55,964 bases of DNA from Pontiellaceae bacterium B12219 (GTDB lineage Bacteria > Verrucomicrobiota > Kiritimatiellia > Kiritimatiellales > Pontiellaceae). Positions within the stretch are counted from its first letter, which is position 1. Each line of letters opens with the position of its first letter. The position numbers were made by a program, and so were the translations under genes. The notes beneath the pieces were generated by a model, which saw only the letters and a list, made by a program, of their open reading frames with translations, did not search any database and had not been told where the DNA came from. The DNA lies in assembly GCA_029432795.1 (NCBI GenBank), contig JARNMJ010000027.1, forward strand, positions 1-55,964, given 5' to 3'. Shown here in pieces: positions 25,534 through 34,269 of the stretch.

Positions 25534-27087
25534 CTATCCATTCCATTCCGCTGCGTTCGTAATCCATGCCGCAACCGTTTTGGGATGGTTTCTGGCCAGC
25601 TGATCGACTGTTTCAATATAGTTTTCCATATCCAGAGGTTCTTCTTTGATGACACGCTCCTGCTCTTCCTGACGCGCTTCGTTAATCGGGGTATCGAGCG
25701 ACGGAGTACTCGCCAGCAAAGCCCGCTTCACTTTACGGCTTGCTCCAAAGACGGTGCACAGAGCCACCAGCCCCCCCATGCCTTTAAACACGGTGTCGTA
25801 GCTCACGGGCAACCGCTCCCACCACTCCAGCTTAGCGGGCTGCTGCGGCGCAACAAACGGCATTTCAGTGACATGGATCGTATCCGAACGCGAGGAATTC
25901 ACACCCAATGCATTTGAAACCAACTCGGAGATTGCGGTGATTTCCGCTTCGGTACGGGGCGTGTCCCCATTCTGCGCCAGACAAACCGCCACCGAAAGCT
26001 GTTCAACACGGATGCCCTTCTGCCGCACCATACTCACATTGGAAGGCACCACATACTCTGTATAAATTTCTTCGCTCGAATCTTTGTTACTGCTGGAATC
26101 GAGTTTCATATCCGTGGGATTTCCGACCGACACATTGGCCACAATACCGGCCCGTCCGCCGGCACGGTCTCCCCCGCCTGCAGATTTGTCTTCGGAAATA
26201 ATCCGTTCAGACGTTGCAACACGATTTTCCGCATCAAACATTTCATTGCGCTGCTCGGTATCGCTGAAGTCCAGCGAGACATTCACCCGAACAATGGAAT
26301 TTCCCACGCCCAATGCCCGGTCGAGAATATCCTGAGCCTTTGCCACCAAACGCTGCTCAGTGCGCTCCTGCACATCCAATTGCTCGTTACCATGTTCCAT
26401 CACATTATCCGCACTATGCGAACGCGTCAGCAAATGGCCGGACTGATCCGTCACAGTGACCTGCGATGGATCGAGATTCTGAACCGAACTGGCCAACAGG
26501 TGAACAATGCTCTGAACCTGGGCATCACCAATTGTGGTTGAACCATTGAGGGTAAGCATGACCGACGCCTGCGCACGGCGCTCCTCCTCAGAGGAAAAGA
26601 GATGCTCTTTAGGCAGCACCAGCATAACCCGTGCGGCACGAATCCCCTGCATGGCGGTTACCGTGCGCTCGAGCTCGCCCTGCAATGCCCGCTGATAATT
26701 CACCTTCTGCGCAAAATCGGTGAGTCCGAACTTGGGTTGTTCAAACAGTTCAAATCCGGTGGAGGAATCGCCGGGCAGCCCCTCGGAGGCCAACATCAGA
26801 CGAGCGGTATAAAGCTGAGCAGCCGGCACGGAAATCGTCATGCCGGACTGACCGAGTTTGACGGGAATTTTCGCTTCTTCGAGTTTCTCGCTCATTTGCG
26901 CGGAGTCGCTCAGCGTAAGGTTGCTGTACAGCACACGGAAATCCGGTCGGGTTCCCCAGTAGAGCAGCGCTCCAAGGGCGGTCGTGGCCACAACAAGCGA
27001 CATGATGACACTCATCCGCTGTGACGCCCCGAACTGCCGCCAGATTTCGCGGACTTGTTTTGATAGCATGTTTAAAGGCTCTCGCAT
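25534..27087 (-). CDS. fliF: Flagellar MS-ring protein FliF
   Basis: A 517-residue inner-membrane protein that forms the MS ring on which the rod and export gate are built. The N-terminal TM (VIMSLVVATTALGALLYWG) is followed by the YscJ/FliF ring domains (YSNLTLSDSAQMSEKLEEAK, FALQKVNYQRALQGELERTV-like block). A second TM lies near residues 415-435, with a short cytoplasmic tail for FliG. The start could also be the internal MLSKQ at 27069, and neither choice has a strong ribosome site. Confidence 0.95.
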   Translation of the reverse strand: MREPLNMLSKQVREIWRQFGASQRMSVIMSLVVATTALGALLYWGTRPDFRVLYSNLTLSDSAQMSEKLEEAKIPVKLGQSGMTISVPAAQLYTARLMLASEGLPGDSSTGFELFEQPKFGLTDFAQKVNYQRALQGELERTVTAMQGIRAARVMLVLPKEHLFSSEEERRAQASVMLTLNGSTTIGDAQVQSIVHLLASSVQNLDPSQVTVTDQSGHLLTRSHSADNVMEHGNEQLDVQERTEQRLVAKAQDILDRALGVGNSIVRVNVSLDFSDTEQRNEMFDAENRVATSERIISEDKSAGGGDRAGGRAGIVANVSVGNPTDMKLDSSSNKDSSEEIYTEYVVPSNVSMVRQKGIRVEQLSVAVCLAQNGDTPRTEAEITAISELVSNALGVNSSRSDTIHVTEMPFVAPQQPAKLEWWERLPVSYDTVFKGMGGLVALCTVFGASRKVKRALLASTPSLDTPINEARQEEQERVIKEEPLDMENYIETVDQLARNHPKTVAAWITNAAEWNG

Positions 27088-27102
27088 TTCTCTGTAAACT
27101 CC

Positions 27103-27411
27103 CTACGCCTGCATCTTAATCAGTTCCTGATACGCATCCATCAGACGGTTGCGCACCCCCAGCATCAAATCGAAAGCCACCCCGGCTTCCTGCACTTTCA
27201 CTGCCACCTGGTGGACATCGGTCACTTTGCCCGAAATCACATCACCCACGGACGCATCGGCTGTTTTCTGCAACCCGTCCACCTTGTCTACCAAATTGGT
27301 CAACAAGTCCCCGAACCCCTGTTCGACGGCCGGAGCAACCGGACGCACCGCAGCCCCCGGCATAGGGCTCAGCTGCGAAGGGCCGTTCAATGATAACGCT
27401 GCAATATTCAC
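27103..27411 (-). CDS. fliE: Hook-basal body complex protein FliE
   Basis: A 102-residue rod-MS-ring adaptor. The C-terminal two-thirds match the family: FGDLLTNLVDKVDGLQKTAD, the Asp-rich VTDVHQVAVKVQEAGVAFDL and MLGVRNRLMDAYQELIKMQ. It sits between flgC and fliF, the canonical order. Confidence 0.93.
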   Translation of the reverse strand: MNIAALSLNGPSQLSPMPGAAVRPVAPAVEQGFGDLLTNLVDKVDGLQKTADASVGDVISGKVTDVHQVAVKVQEAGVAFDLMLGVRNRLMDAYQELIKMQA

Positions 27412-27421
27412 AATACCTCCT

Positions 27422-27850
27422 CTACTTTCCGCTCATGATCCCCAGCGCCTTTGACGCCATGGTTCGCGAGGTTTTCATGGCTGACAGGTTGGCTTCGAAT
27501 GCACGAGACGCACTCATCATATCCACCATTTCAGCCACCGAGTTCACATTCGGCATTTCGAGCATTCCGTCGGCATTGGCATCCGGGTGCCCCGGGCGGT
27601 ACACCTGCCGTCCCGGCGTGGAATCCGCAACGATGTCGAGAATATCGACACCGCCCAAACCGCCTTCGCCTAACGCCGCATCGAGCCGCTGGCCGAATAC
27701 GACATCCTTGCGTTGAAAAACTTTTCCATCCGGTCCCCGGGTGGTCTGGGCATTGGCGACATTGTTCGCAATAATCTCCATCCGTCGGCTCTCGGCATCG
27801 AGCCCCGAGGCGGAAATATTGACTCCTGGCATCAGTGTAATTTCAGACAT
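27422..27850 (-). CDS. flgC: Flagellar proximal rod protein FlgC
   Basis: A 142-residue axial protein. The N-terminal motif SASGLDAESRRMEIIANNVA plus NAQT, and the C-terminal motif NVNSVAEMVDMMSASRAFEA, identify FlgC. Length is standard. Part of the flgB-flgC-fliE block at the head of the large operon. Confidence 0.95.
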   Translation of the reverse strand: MSEITLMPGVNISASGLDAESRRMEIIANNVANAQTTRGPDGKVFQRKDVVFGQRLDAALGEGGLGGVDILDIVADSTPGRQVYRPGHPDANADGMLEMPNVNSVAEMVDMMSASRAFEANLSAMKTSRTMASKALGIMSGK

Positions 27851-27862
27851 CGTGATCCTCGC

Positions 27863-28213
27863 TTACTTCGTTCCTGAAATGGCTTTGCGGAGCAGGTTGA
27901 ATTTTTGTCCTGTCATTTCCGCGGCGAAATCATAAAGCAATGCGTTCTGGGCAATTTCACCCATTTCCTTTTGAAGTGAAACGCTGTTTCCCCGACTGTC
28001 CACCGGAGCGTCGGTGTCGGTAATCACTTCGGGCTGCACCTTGCGGATATCCTCGACGCCGCCCTCCAGCGCATCGGCCAACGCCGCGCTGAATTCGACA
28101 TCCTTACGGATATATCCGGGGGTATTGGCATTGGCCAAATTATTGGAAAGCACTTTTTGACGGAGCGCGGTTGCGTCCATCAACTTGCCTAGAATTTCGA
28201 CTGTTTCATTCAT
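27863..28213 (-). CDS. flgB: Flagellar proximal rod protein FlgB
   Basis: A 116-residue rod protein with ATALRQKVLSNNLANANTPG followed by YIRKDVEF, the FlgB signature. It is the first gene of the large operon that runs to fliN. The start ATG at 28213 is fixed by family alignment, because an internal Met would cut into the D0 helix. As in flgF, the -12 box of the sigma-54 element is only 12 bases before the ATG, with AAGGGAGG between them. Confidence 0.94.
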   Translation of the reverse strand: MNETVEILGKLMDATALRQKVLSNNLANANTPGYIRKDVEFSAALADALEGGVEDIRKVQPEVITDTDAPVDSRGNSVSLQKEMGEIAQNALLYDFAAEMTGQKFNLLRKAISGTK

Positions 28214-28224
28214 GCCTCCCTTAA

Positions 28225-28240
28225 AGCAGTCTCAATGCCA
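28225..28240 (-). promoter_or_regulatory. Sigma-54 element of the flgB...fliN operon
   Basis: TGGCATTGAGACTGCT on the minus strand, GG-N10-GC exact. Predicted +1 at 28214, one base before the flgB ATG. Confidence 0.85.
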
Positions 28241-28265
28241 CAGGGGCGGAGGCAGAATTCAGGTT

Positions 28266-28967
28266 TCAGTCTAAAGCAATAATGGCATCGCCAAGATGCT
28301 CGGATCCCGGAAGATAGGGGGTTTCACGATATTGACTGACAAGCTGGAGCTTCTGAAGAATCTCGGCCATCGCCTCGGAGGCTTCCATACAGGCCGCAAT
28401 CATTTCCTTTGTTTCATCATCAGCTTCCTGTTGTTCCATCATCTGCAAATAGGCATTGATCACCGTGGCGGGCTGACCGATATGGTGGCATGCGGTTCCC
28501 AGACTTTCAATCATGACCCGCTGGCGCTCGGCATCCAGCAGCTCTTCACGCTGGCTCTCAATGGTTCGCCTTAATTCAACTTTTTCAATTGCGTTGAGAA
28601 TGGCGCGCCGAAGCTCTTCAGGCGAGATGGAACCTTTGACCAGATAGTCCATTGCTCCATTTTTCATGGCTTCAACGGCAAGTTGTTCGGATCCCTGGCC
28701 GGTGAGCATAATGATGGCCAGCCCCGGATCATAATCCAGCATATCCTTCAGACAACCCAGCCCCGAACCACCGGGCATATTATGATCGAGCAGGACGCAT
28801 TCCGGAGATCGGGACTTGATCATTTCCAACGCTTCGCTCCCACTCGCGGCCTCGACAATCTCCACTTGCGCATTCATTCGCAAGTGCATACGCCGTACAT
28901 TACGCTTTTGCGCGCTTCTGAAATTTGGATCATCGTCGACAATCAGAATTCGAAAAATTTCTTTCAT
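28266..28967 (-). CDS. Response regulator with kinase-like H-box output domain (no ATPase)
   Basis: A 233-residue protein. The receiver domain spans residues 1-125, with the acidic pocket DDD at 11-13 and phospho-acceptor D61 in LLDHNMPG. The C-terminal half is helical with an H-box-like GTACHHIGQPATVINAYLQM, as in histidine-kinase dimerisation domains, but no ATP-binding domain follows. It may act as a phosphotransfer hub or bind a kinase catalytic partner in trans. ATG at 28967 has AGGA upstream. It is the last gene of a four-gene signalling unit and ends 25 bases before the flgB promoter. Confidence 0.8.
   Translation of the reverse strand: MKEIFRILIVDDDPNFRSAQKRNVRRMHLRMNAQVEIVEAASGSEALEMIKSRSPECVLLDHNMPGGSGLGCLKDMLDYDPGLAIIMLTGQGSEQLAVEAMKNGAMDYLVKGSISPEELRRAILNAIEKVELRRTIESQREELLDAERQRVMIESLGTACHHIGQPATVINAYLQMMEQQEADDETKEMIAACMEASEAMAEILQKLQLVSQYRETPYLPGSEHLGDAIIALD
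28863..28885. repeat. Inverted repeat CACTTGCG / CGCAAGTG
   Basis: 8-base perfect arms with an 8-base spacer, inside the receiver-domain gene. The arms match the core of the perfect palindrome in hrpA at 3923-3940. Confidence 0.4.
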
Positions 28968-28980
28968 AAATATATCCTGT

Positions 28981-30156
28981 TCATACCGTGAAAACCTGCC
29001 GCTCTTCGTACACGCGAACCTTGTTGCCAATCGTTTTCTGCTGAAGGAAATTAGCCAGGCGCCGCTGCATCAGCCCATTGACTGACTGGCCTTTGCTCAC
29101 AATCAAGGTATTGCTGTTACTGCGGATATCCTCGGCCAGCACCATGCCGACATGCAGATCCTCAATGAGGATGCACTTGACGGTTTTTTCAATTTGAGGC
29201 GGCTGAACTTCTTCAAGAAGTTTGAGAAGGCGCTCGTTGAACGGGACTGTACTCTGCCGCATTGCATGCAATGCCTGATAGGGACGCGCGCCCTGCAGCA
29301 TCCGCTTATCAAATTCAATGATGGTCCGCAGAAGCTGGCCGCCAAGAGCAACGGCATCCTCTTCGTATTCTCCGCACGCTCCGGAATCCATCACCTCAAT
29401 CATTTTCCCCACATCCTCAAGACGGGGAATCTTGTCTATCATTCGGTAGGTATCCTTTGCGTGCTCTGCAATCATAGCAGACTCGGCATCGGTCAGTTCC
29501 ATACCCGCAAAGGATTTTTCCATAATGTCGGTGGGAATGGTCACATAACCCATTTGCGAAAACATGGCGGCAACCTCAAACTTCCAGCAGTCATGTCGGC
29601 CCAGTGCCTGCACGCACTGGGACATGTAATATTTAATTCGTTCGGCGCGACTGAAAGCAACTGGATTTGTCAGAGAAAGAATATCCACCAACACCTCGAC
29701 ACTGCCTTTAAGGGTATTCTCCAACAGCTCCTTTTCGGCATTAACCAGTTCGAACTGCAGCAAGGCATCATTCAGATGCATCGCCATGGTTTCCGTCGGA
29801 CAAGGCTTGTTCATAAAACGAAAGATATTGCCTTTGTTCACCGCGTCAGAGGCAGTCTTTTGGTCGGCATTTCCGGTAAGCATCATGCGCACAGTGGAAG
29901 GCGAAATCCGTCTCACCCGGTTGAGGAAGCTGATGCCATCCATATTCGGCATACGCATATCCGATACGACGACCGCATACGACCTTCCCTCTTCAAAGTA
30001 ACTGAGTCCCTCGTCGGGTCCAAGGGCCGTATCAATATTGAACTGTCTGCGCAACTGACGCCGAATGCCGTCCAGAACATTCTGTTCATCGTCTACAAAA
30101 AGAATCCGGTTTTTCAAAATACAGCCTTTTTTTATTGGTTTCACCCCTGCTTGCAC
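28981..30156 (-). CDS. Response regulator with degenerate HD-GYP-like domain
   Basis: About 391 residues if the GTG at 30156 is used; a TTG at 30117 (MKNRILFVDDE) has AAAGG at good spacing and may be the true start. The receiver has D66 (long-form numbering) in VVSDMRMP. The second domain follows the HD-GYP layout (LENTLKGSVEVLVDILSLTN, then FEVAAMFSQMGYVTIP, EHAKDTYRMIDKIPRLEDVG). The catalytic HD pair is replaced (FSQMG where LHDIG is expected) and the GYP segment is missing, so c-di-GMP hydrolysis is unlikely. It is probably a pseudo-enzyme signalling platform. Confidence 0.8.
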   Translation of the reverse strand: MQAGVKPIKKGCILKNRILFVDDEQNVLDGIRRQLRRQFNIDTALGPDEGLSYFEEGRSYAVVVSDMRMPNMDGISFLNRVRRISPSTVRMMLTGNADQKTASDAVNKGNIFRFMNKPCPTETMAMHLNDALLQFELVNAEKELLENTLKGSVEVLVDILSLTNPVAFSRAERIKYYMSQCVQALGRHDCWKFEVAAMFSQMGYVTIPTDIMEKSFAGMELTDAESAMIAEHAKDTYRMIDKIPRLEDVGKMIEVMDSGACGEYEEDAVALGGQLLRTIIEFDKRMLQGARPYQALHAMRQSTVPFNERLLKLLEEVQPPQIEKTVKCILIEDLHVGMVLAEDIRSNSNTLIVSKGQSVNGLMQRRLANFLQQKTIGNKVRVYEERQVFTV

Positions 30157-30162
30157 AGAGGT

Positions 30163-31407
30163 TCAATCCATCATTTTTTCATCTGCGCCGTCGGCGCAAA
30201 TTTGCTGAAACTCGCCGATCCGTTCGGCAACCCCCAACGATTTAAGATAATCCATATCGAGCCGGACTTCCCCTTCAAAATCCAGACACCGGTTCGAATG
30301 AAAGCTGTTGGCTAAATGAAGCGCTGCCAACGAACCGAAATTCCCCGAACTCAATGCAACCGCCGGTCGGGTATGATGGGCCACCGCTTCAACCACATAG
30401 TTAGACAAGCCCCACAAACCAATCAGGTAGGCTCCGATTTCGGCATAGCTTGCGCCCAGCGCATCGCGCTCCGCATCGCAAAACGGTTGAGTCAACTGTT
30501 TGCGATTTCGGTAAAGTTCCAGCCACGTCTCGTTGTTGCTGTTGATCAGTACAAGCTTACCGAGTTCATGCACCATGCCGGCAAGCATTGCTTCATCCAT
30601 CAGTTTTCGGGAAAGACCTACGGCCTTGGCCAGACGGGCGGCGTAAGAGCCGACGGTAAGTGAATGCGCATAAATATCACGAATACCGAACGCTTCAACT
30701 TTGCGTTGGTCAAATTCGCCGAATACCTGCGAGATCATCACGATATTACTGATGGTCTCCGCTCCGAGAAGGCCTACGGCCTGCGGAATGCTGTCGACTC
30801 TTCGTGTGAGTCCGAAAAAGGCGGAGTTCACCAGTTGCAGCACCTTTGCCGTAATCGATACATCCTTTGAAATGACCGCACTTATCTTTTCGGTGCTGCT
30901 ACTGCGCGATTGCAGAACCGCCGTCAGCTCCTGGTAAAGTTCCGGCAAGGTGGGCAACGAAGCCCCATCCTGAATGATGTTCTGAATCTGGTCGGGATTA
31001 AGCAGTTCCTGCAAATGAATTGCACGCTCGATAGCTTCCCGAAACAGCTCCGCATCGCAGGGTTTCGCCAAAAACTGGTGAGCCACGCCAACCGATTGCA
31101 TGATCATATCCGAATCCCCGTGACCGGAAAGAATGAAGCGGATCATATTCGGATAGCGCTTCTTCACCTCATCCAGCAAGTTCACCCCCGTCATGGTCGG
31201 CATTTTCAAATCGGTAACGATGATTTGGAAATCGTCCGTCGCGAGTTTTTCGAGCGCGTCCTGCCCCGATCGCACAAACTCCATTTCCCATTGATTTCGA
31301 TGGTTTCGCAACAGCCGCCTGAGAGCCTGCAAAATATTAGGTTCGTCATCGACGAACAGTATTTTCTTTTTAGTCGTTACATCATCCATAATGCAGTTCT
31401 CATCCAC
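30163..31407 (-). CDS. Response regulator with HDOD domain
   Basis: A 414-residue protein (GTG at 31407; an ATG at 31389 gives MDDVTTKKK and is equally possible). The receiver has D66 in IIVTDLKMP. An HDOD domain at about residues 140-340 (ASLPTLPELYQELTAVLQSR, ISKDVSITAKVLQLVNSAFF, GMVHELGKLVLI) resembles HD hydrolases but normally lacks their metal ligands. HDOD proteins act in signalling and motility regulation. Its 5' end overlaps the hybrid kinase stop by eight bases, so they are co-expressed. Confidence 0.85.
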   Translation of the reverse strand: MDENCIMDDVTTKKKILFVDDEPNILQALRRLLRNHRNQWEMEFVRSGQDALEKLATDDFQIIVTDLKMPTMTGVNLLDEVKKRYPNMIRFILSGHGDSDMIMQSVGVAHQFLAKPCDAELFREAIERAIHLQELLNPDQIQNIIQDGASLPTLPELYQELTAVLQSRSSSTEKISAVISKDVSITAKVLQLVNSAFFGLTRRVDSIPQAVGLLGAETISNIVMISQVFGEFDQRKVEAFGIRDIYAHSLTVGSYAARLAKAVGLSRKLMDEAMLAGMVHELGKLVLINSNNETWLELYRNRKQLTQPFCDAERDALGASYAEIGAYLIGLWGLSNYVVEAVAHHTRPAVALSSGNFGSLAALHLANSFHSNRCLDFEGEVRLDMDYLKSLGVAERIGEFQQICADGADEKMMD

Positions 31408-33061
31408 TTACCGACTCCAGAGGAAGCTGTATGATAAATGTTGTTCCAACGCCCTCCCTGGTTTCAAAAAAGAATTTACCACCGTGTTTATTCACGATGA
31501 CCTCCCGGGCGATGGCCAAGCCCTGACCGGATCCCCGCCCCACGTCTTTGGTTGTAAAAAACGGATCGAATATTCGGCTTTGTATTTTTTCCGGAATACC
31601 GCCGCCGCTGTCCTTTATCCTCACTTCCGCATAAGCTCCGGCCAAACGCGTTGAAACCCAGATCCGCCCCTTCTCACCGGTGTCCCCCACGATATCGCTG
31701 ATGGCATCGCAGGCATTGACGATCAGGTTAAGAATGACCTGATTGAATTCACTTACCAGACATGGGACCGGCGGCAGCGCATCATCAAAATCTGTATCCA
31801 GCGCAGCGACATACTTCCACTTGTTACGCGCCACAGTTAACGTTGTTTTGATGGCTTCCTGCAAACAGGCGGGCGCTTTCTCCGTCGTACCGGGATGCGC
31901 AAATTCCTTCATGGCCAGCACAATTGAGGCCACTCGGTCGACCCCCTCCAGCGACTGAGAAATGGCAAGAGGTAATTCTTCGCGCAGGTAGTCCAGATCG
32001 GCGTTTACCTGCGCCTGTTCAACAGCATTCGTCAGGGCATCATCCAGCCCCTTTTCTTTTGCAACATCCAGAAGCCTCGTCTGTATCTGCTGAAGCTCGA
32101 ACAACTGCACCAACGAATCCTGGATAAAGTGAATATTATCGCCAATGAATTGAACCGGCGTATTGATTTCGTGAGCAATACCCGATGCCAACTGGCCAAC
32201 GGCCTCCAGTTTCTGAGCATGGAATAATTCCATCTCCAGACTCTTACGCTCAGCATCGGCTTTAATCCGTTCAGTCTGGTCCTGAATCACAAGCATCAAG
32301 CCCTTATGACATCCACTTTCGTCAAGGATCGCCGAACATTTAATGATCACCGGCAATTCCGTCGTACCGTTTTTCATCCGGGACTCAACCGTGTATGGCG
32401 TACTCTCCAACGACTCTCTATATAATTCGGACTGAAGATTGGCCGGATTGATAAAATAGTTCGCCAGCATCCGGTCTGCTTCGGTCACAGGAGAATAGTG
32501 GGTAAGCAATTGAAATAAATAATTGGAATACGTGATCAGTCCCTGCGTATCGGTAAAGACTACAGCATCGGAAGCATTGTCCAGAGCAAGGGAAAACTGC
32601 TTGAGCTCGGAACAGGAAACCTGAAGTTTGGCATGCATCGACTTAAGCATGCGATCATCGCGGCAGAGCCGCACATAGGTATCGGTTTTTGTCAGAAGCA
32701 CTCTCTTTTCAATCGGCTTCGCAATAAAGTCCAGCGCACCGAGTTGAAGTCCTTTGATCCGTTCATCGACTTCGGTGAGACTGCTGACAAACACAACCGG
32801 GATATCGCTGGTCTCTTCATTTTTCTTGAGTGCTTTACAAACCTCATACCCGGACATATCCGGCAACATGACATCCAGTAAAATCAAATGAGGACGAATT
32901 CGTTTTACAAGCTCGCAAACCTCTGCACCCGAAGCCACAAAATGAAGTTCATACCCGGCCTTGCCCAACCAGGTCTTGAGGTGGTGCTGCATCACAGAAC
33001 TATCGTCCACAATCAGAATGCAGCCTTTGTCCAGTTCCTCTTTCTGACTGTTATTCTCCAT
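31400..33061 (-). CDS. Receiver-PAS-histidine kinase (soluble hybrid kinase)
   Basis: A 553-residue cytoplasmic kinase using ATG 33061, chosen because GGTGGAG lies just upstream. Order: receiver with D63 in ILLDVMLPD; PAS near 165-290 (LALDNASDAVVFTDTQGLIT); HisKA with the H-box GQLASGIAHEINTPVQF; and HATPase_c with VILNLIVNACDAI (N box), DSGGGIP (G1) and GRGSGQGLAIA (G2). There is no TM segment, so it senses an internal signal or receives phosphate through its receiver. It heads a chain of three receiver proteins without DNA-binding domains. Confidence 0.88.
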   Translation of the reverse strand: MENNSQKEELDKGCILIVDDSSVMQHHLKTWLGKAGYELHFVASGAEVCELVKRIRPHLILLDVMLPDMSGYEVCKALKKNEETSDIPVVFVSSLTEVDERIKGLQLGALDFIAKPIEKRVLLTKTDTYVRLCRDDRMLKSMHAKLQVSCSELKQFSLALDNASDAVVFTDTQGLITYSNYLFQLLTHYSPVTEADRMLANYFINPANLQSELYRESLESTPYTVESRMKNGTTELPVIIKCSAILDESGCHKGLMLVIQDQTERIKADAERKSLEMELFHAQKLEAVGQLASGIAHEINTPVQFIGDNIHFIQDSLVQLFELQQIQTRLLDVAKEKGLDDALTNAVEQAQVNADLDYLREELPLAISQSLEGVDRVASIVLAMKEFAHPGTTEKAPACLQEAIKTTLTVARNKWKYVAALDTDFDDALPPVPCLVSEFNQVILNLIVNACDAISDIVGDTGEKGRIWVSTRLAGAYAEVRIKDSGGGIPEKIQSRIFDPFFTTKDVGRGSGQGLAIAREVIVNKHGGKFFFETREGVGTTFIIQLPLESVSG

Positions 33062-33128
33062 CCAACTCCACCTTCCGGTAACCGGCATTAATCCCACACT
33101 TTTTTCACCCGGCCCTCCTGTTTCAGAG

Positions 33129-33144
33129 AGCACAATTCATGCCT
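33129..33144 (-). promoter_or_regulatory. Candidate sigma-54 element of the hybrid kinase unit
   Basis: AGGCATGAATTGTGCT on the minus strand, GG-N10-GC exact but with weaker flanks than the other eight. Predicted leader of about 57 bases before ATG 33061. Confidence 0.5.
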
Positions 33145-33226
33145 TATGATTTTCTTTATACTAAAAAATTACGTCACATCGCACTGCGGCTGATGAGACC
33201 GTTTTTGTAAACTGACTTCCCTCATA

Positions 33227-34012
33227 CTAAGCGGCAAACTCAGCAGGAAAGTGGTCGAGCAACACCGCGCGCAACCGAACGACACTCAAGGCATGAATTT
33301 GTGAAATTCTTGCTTCGGACAGATCAAAGAGTATGGCGATCTCACTCAGGCGGAGCTCTTCAAAATAGTAGAGATAAAGAATCTTCTGCTCCCGCGGGTC
33401 AAGCTTACTGAATCCAACACGTAACAACCGTTGAAGATCGTGTCGGTGCGCTCCCTCTTCCGATGCCCCGTTTGGGTCCGCAAGGGTTTCATGCAACGGT
33501 TTCATATCGACCCCGCCGGCATCGAGCGAACACAGTGGTTTGGCTTCATCCATTAATTGATTGAATTCCGCAATGCTCATCTCCAGCTCAGCGGCAATTT
33601 CTTCTTCGGAAGGCATCTCACCGTGCTCTTTCATCCATTCTGCAATCACATATTCAACCCGATCCACCTGCTTGCGTTTATTGCGGGAAAGGGAATCGCT
33701 GGAACGCAATTCATCCAGAATGGCTCCGCGGATACGGGGATAGGCATAGCCCTCAAAAGGCACTCCCCGCGACGGATCAAAATCAAGAACCGCTTTATAA
33801 AGTCCAACAAGTGCCGCCTGCAAAAGATCATCGACAGCAATATGGGAGGGCAATCGCATCGAAATACGCTCAAGGGCCCGATGCGCGAGCGGCATGTAGG
33901 CCTCGATGAGTGCATCAACAGCATCTCCACCATTCTTCAGGAATGCATTCCAAAGGGCCTCATGAGATGTTTTCCCCGAGACCGCCGGTTTGACTGGAGC
34001 ATTTCCGATCAT
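33227..34012 (-). CDS. fliA: RNA polymerase sigma-28 factor FliA/WhiG
   Basis: A 261-residue alternative sigma factor. Region 2 has LPSHIAVDDLLQAALVGLYK with FDPSRGVPFEGYAYPRIRGA and ILDELR. Region 3 is RVEYVIAEWMKEHGEMPSEE. Region 4 is FSKLDPREQKILYLYYFEEL with LSEIAILFDLSEARISQIHA. It should drive late genes, such as the two flagellins with TAAG/TAAAG...GCCGAATA-type promoters. The start overlaps the small membrane protein gene by four bases. Transcription probably comes from the flhA sigma-54 element. No obvious flgM is in the window. Confidence 0.94.
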   Translation of the reverse strand: MIGNAPVKPAVSGKTSHEALWNAFLKNGGDAVDALIEAYMPLAHRALERISMRLPSHIAVDDLLQAALVGLYKAVLDFDPSRGVPFEGYAYPRIRGAILDELRSSDSLSRNKRKQVDRVEYVIAEWMKEHGEMPSEEEIAAELEMSIAEFNQLMDEAKPLCSLDAGGVDMKPLHETLADPNGASEEGAHRHDLQRLLRVGFSKLDPREQKILYLYYFEELRLSEIAILFDLSEARISQIHALSVVRLRAVLLDHFPAEFAA

Positions 34013-34269
34013 GCTTTCGGTATCCCATCAGGATCCTGGGCCGCTTCCCGTTCACGGTGCTCCTTGAGTTTTTCCGCGAGGAAGCGAAAGAGCACGACGT
34101 TGAAAAACCGGAAAAAGGCCATAACCACAACCGTGCCAATCGCCAGAACAATGGCTGCACGAAACAGCCCGGTCCAAACCGGAACGCCTCGCAGCAGTCC
34201 GATCACCAACGTAAATATGCCAAGCAACGAACCAACAGCCATGGCGAGATTAACCAATACAGCACTCAT
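34009..34269 (-). CDS. Small two-TM membrane protein between flhG and fliA
   Basis: An 86-residue protein with two hydrophobic helices (NLAMAVGSLLGIFTLVIGLL, and LFRAAIVLAIGTVVVMAFF) and a charged cytoplasmic tail (FLAEKLKEHREREAAQDPDG). Start and stop overlap both neighbours by four bases (ATGA), so it is translated strictly with flhG and fliA. No family recognised. The context suggests a role in flagellar number, placement or sigma-28 control, but this is inference. Confidence 0.65.
   Translation of the reverse strand: MSAVLVNLAMAVGSLLGIFTLVIGLLRGVPVWTGLFRAAIVLAIGTVVVMAFFRFFNVVLFRFLAEKLKEHREREAAQDPDGIPKA

Noticed and set aside
29152-30315. 387-codon plus-strand frame opposite the receiver/HD-GYP-like gene
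   Set aside because: Antisense to a gene with a clear receiver domain; no ribosome site and no recognisable domain.
33145-33200. TATAAA in the AT-rich gap before the hybrid kinase considered as a sigma-70 promoter
   Set aside because: No -35 at 16-18 bases; the nearest TGTGAC is only 12 bases away.
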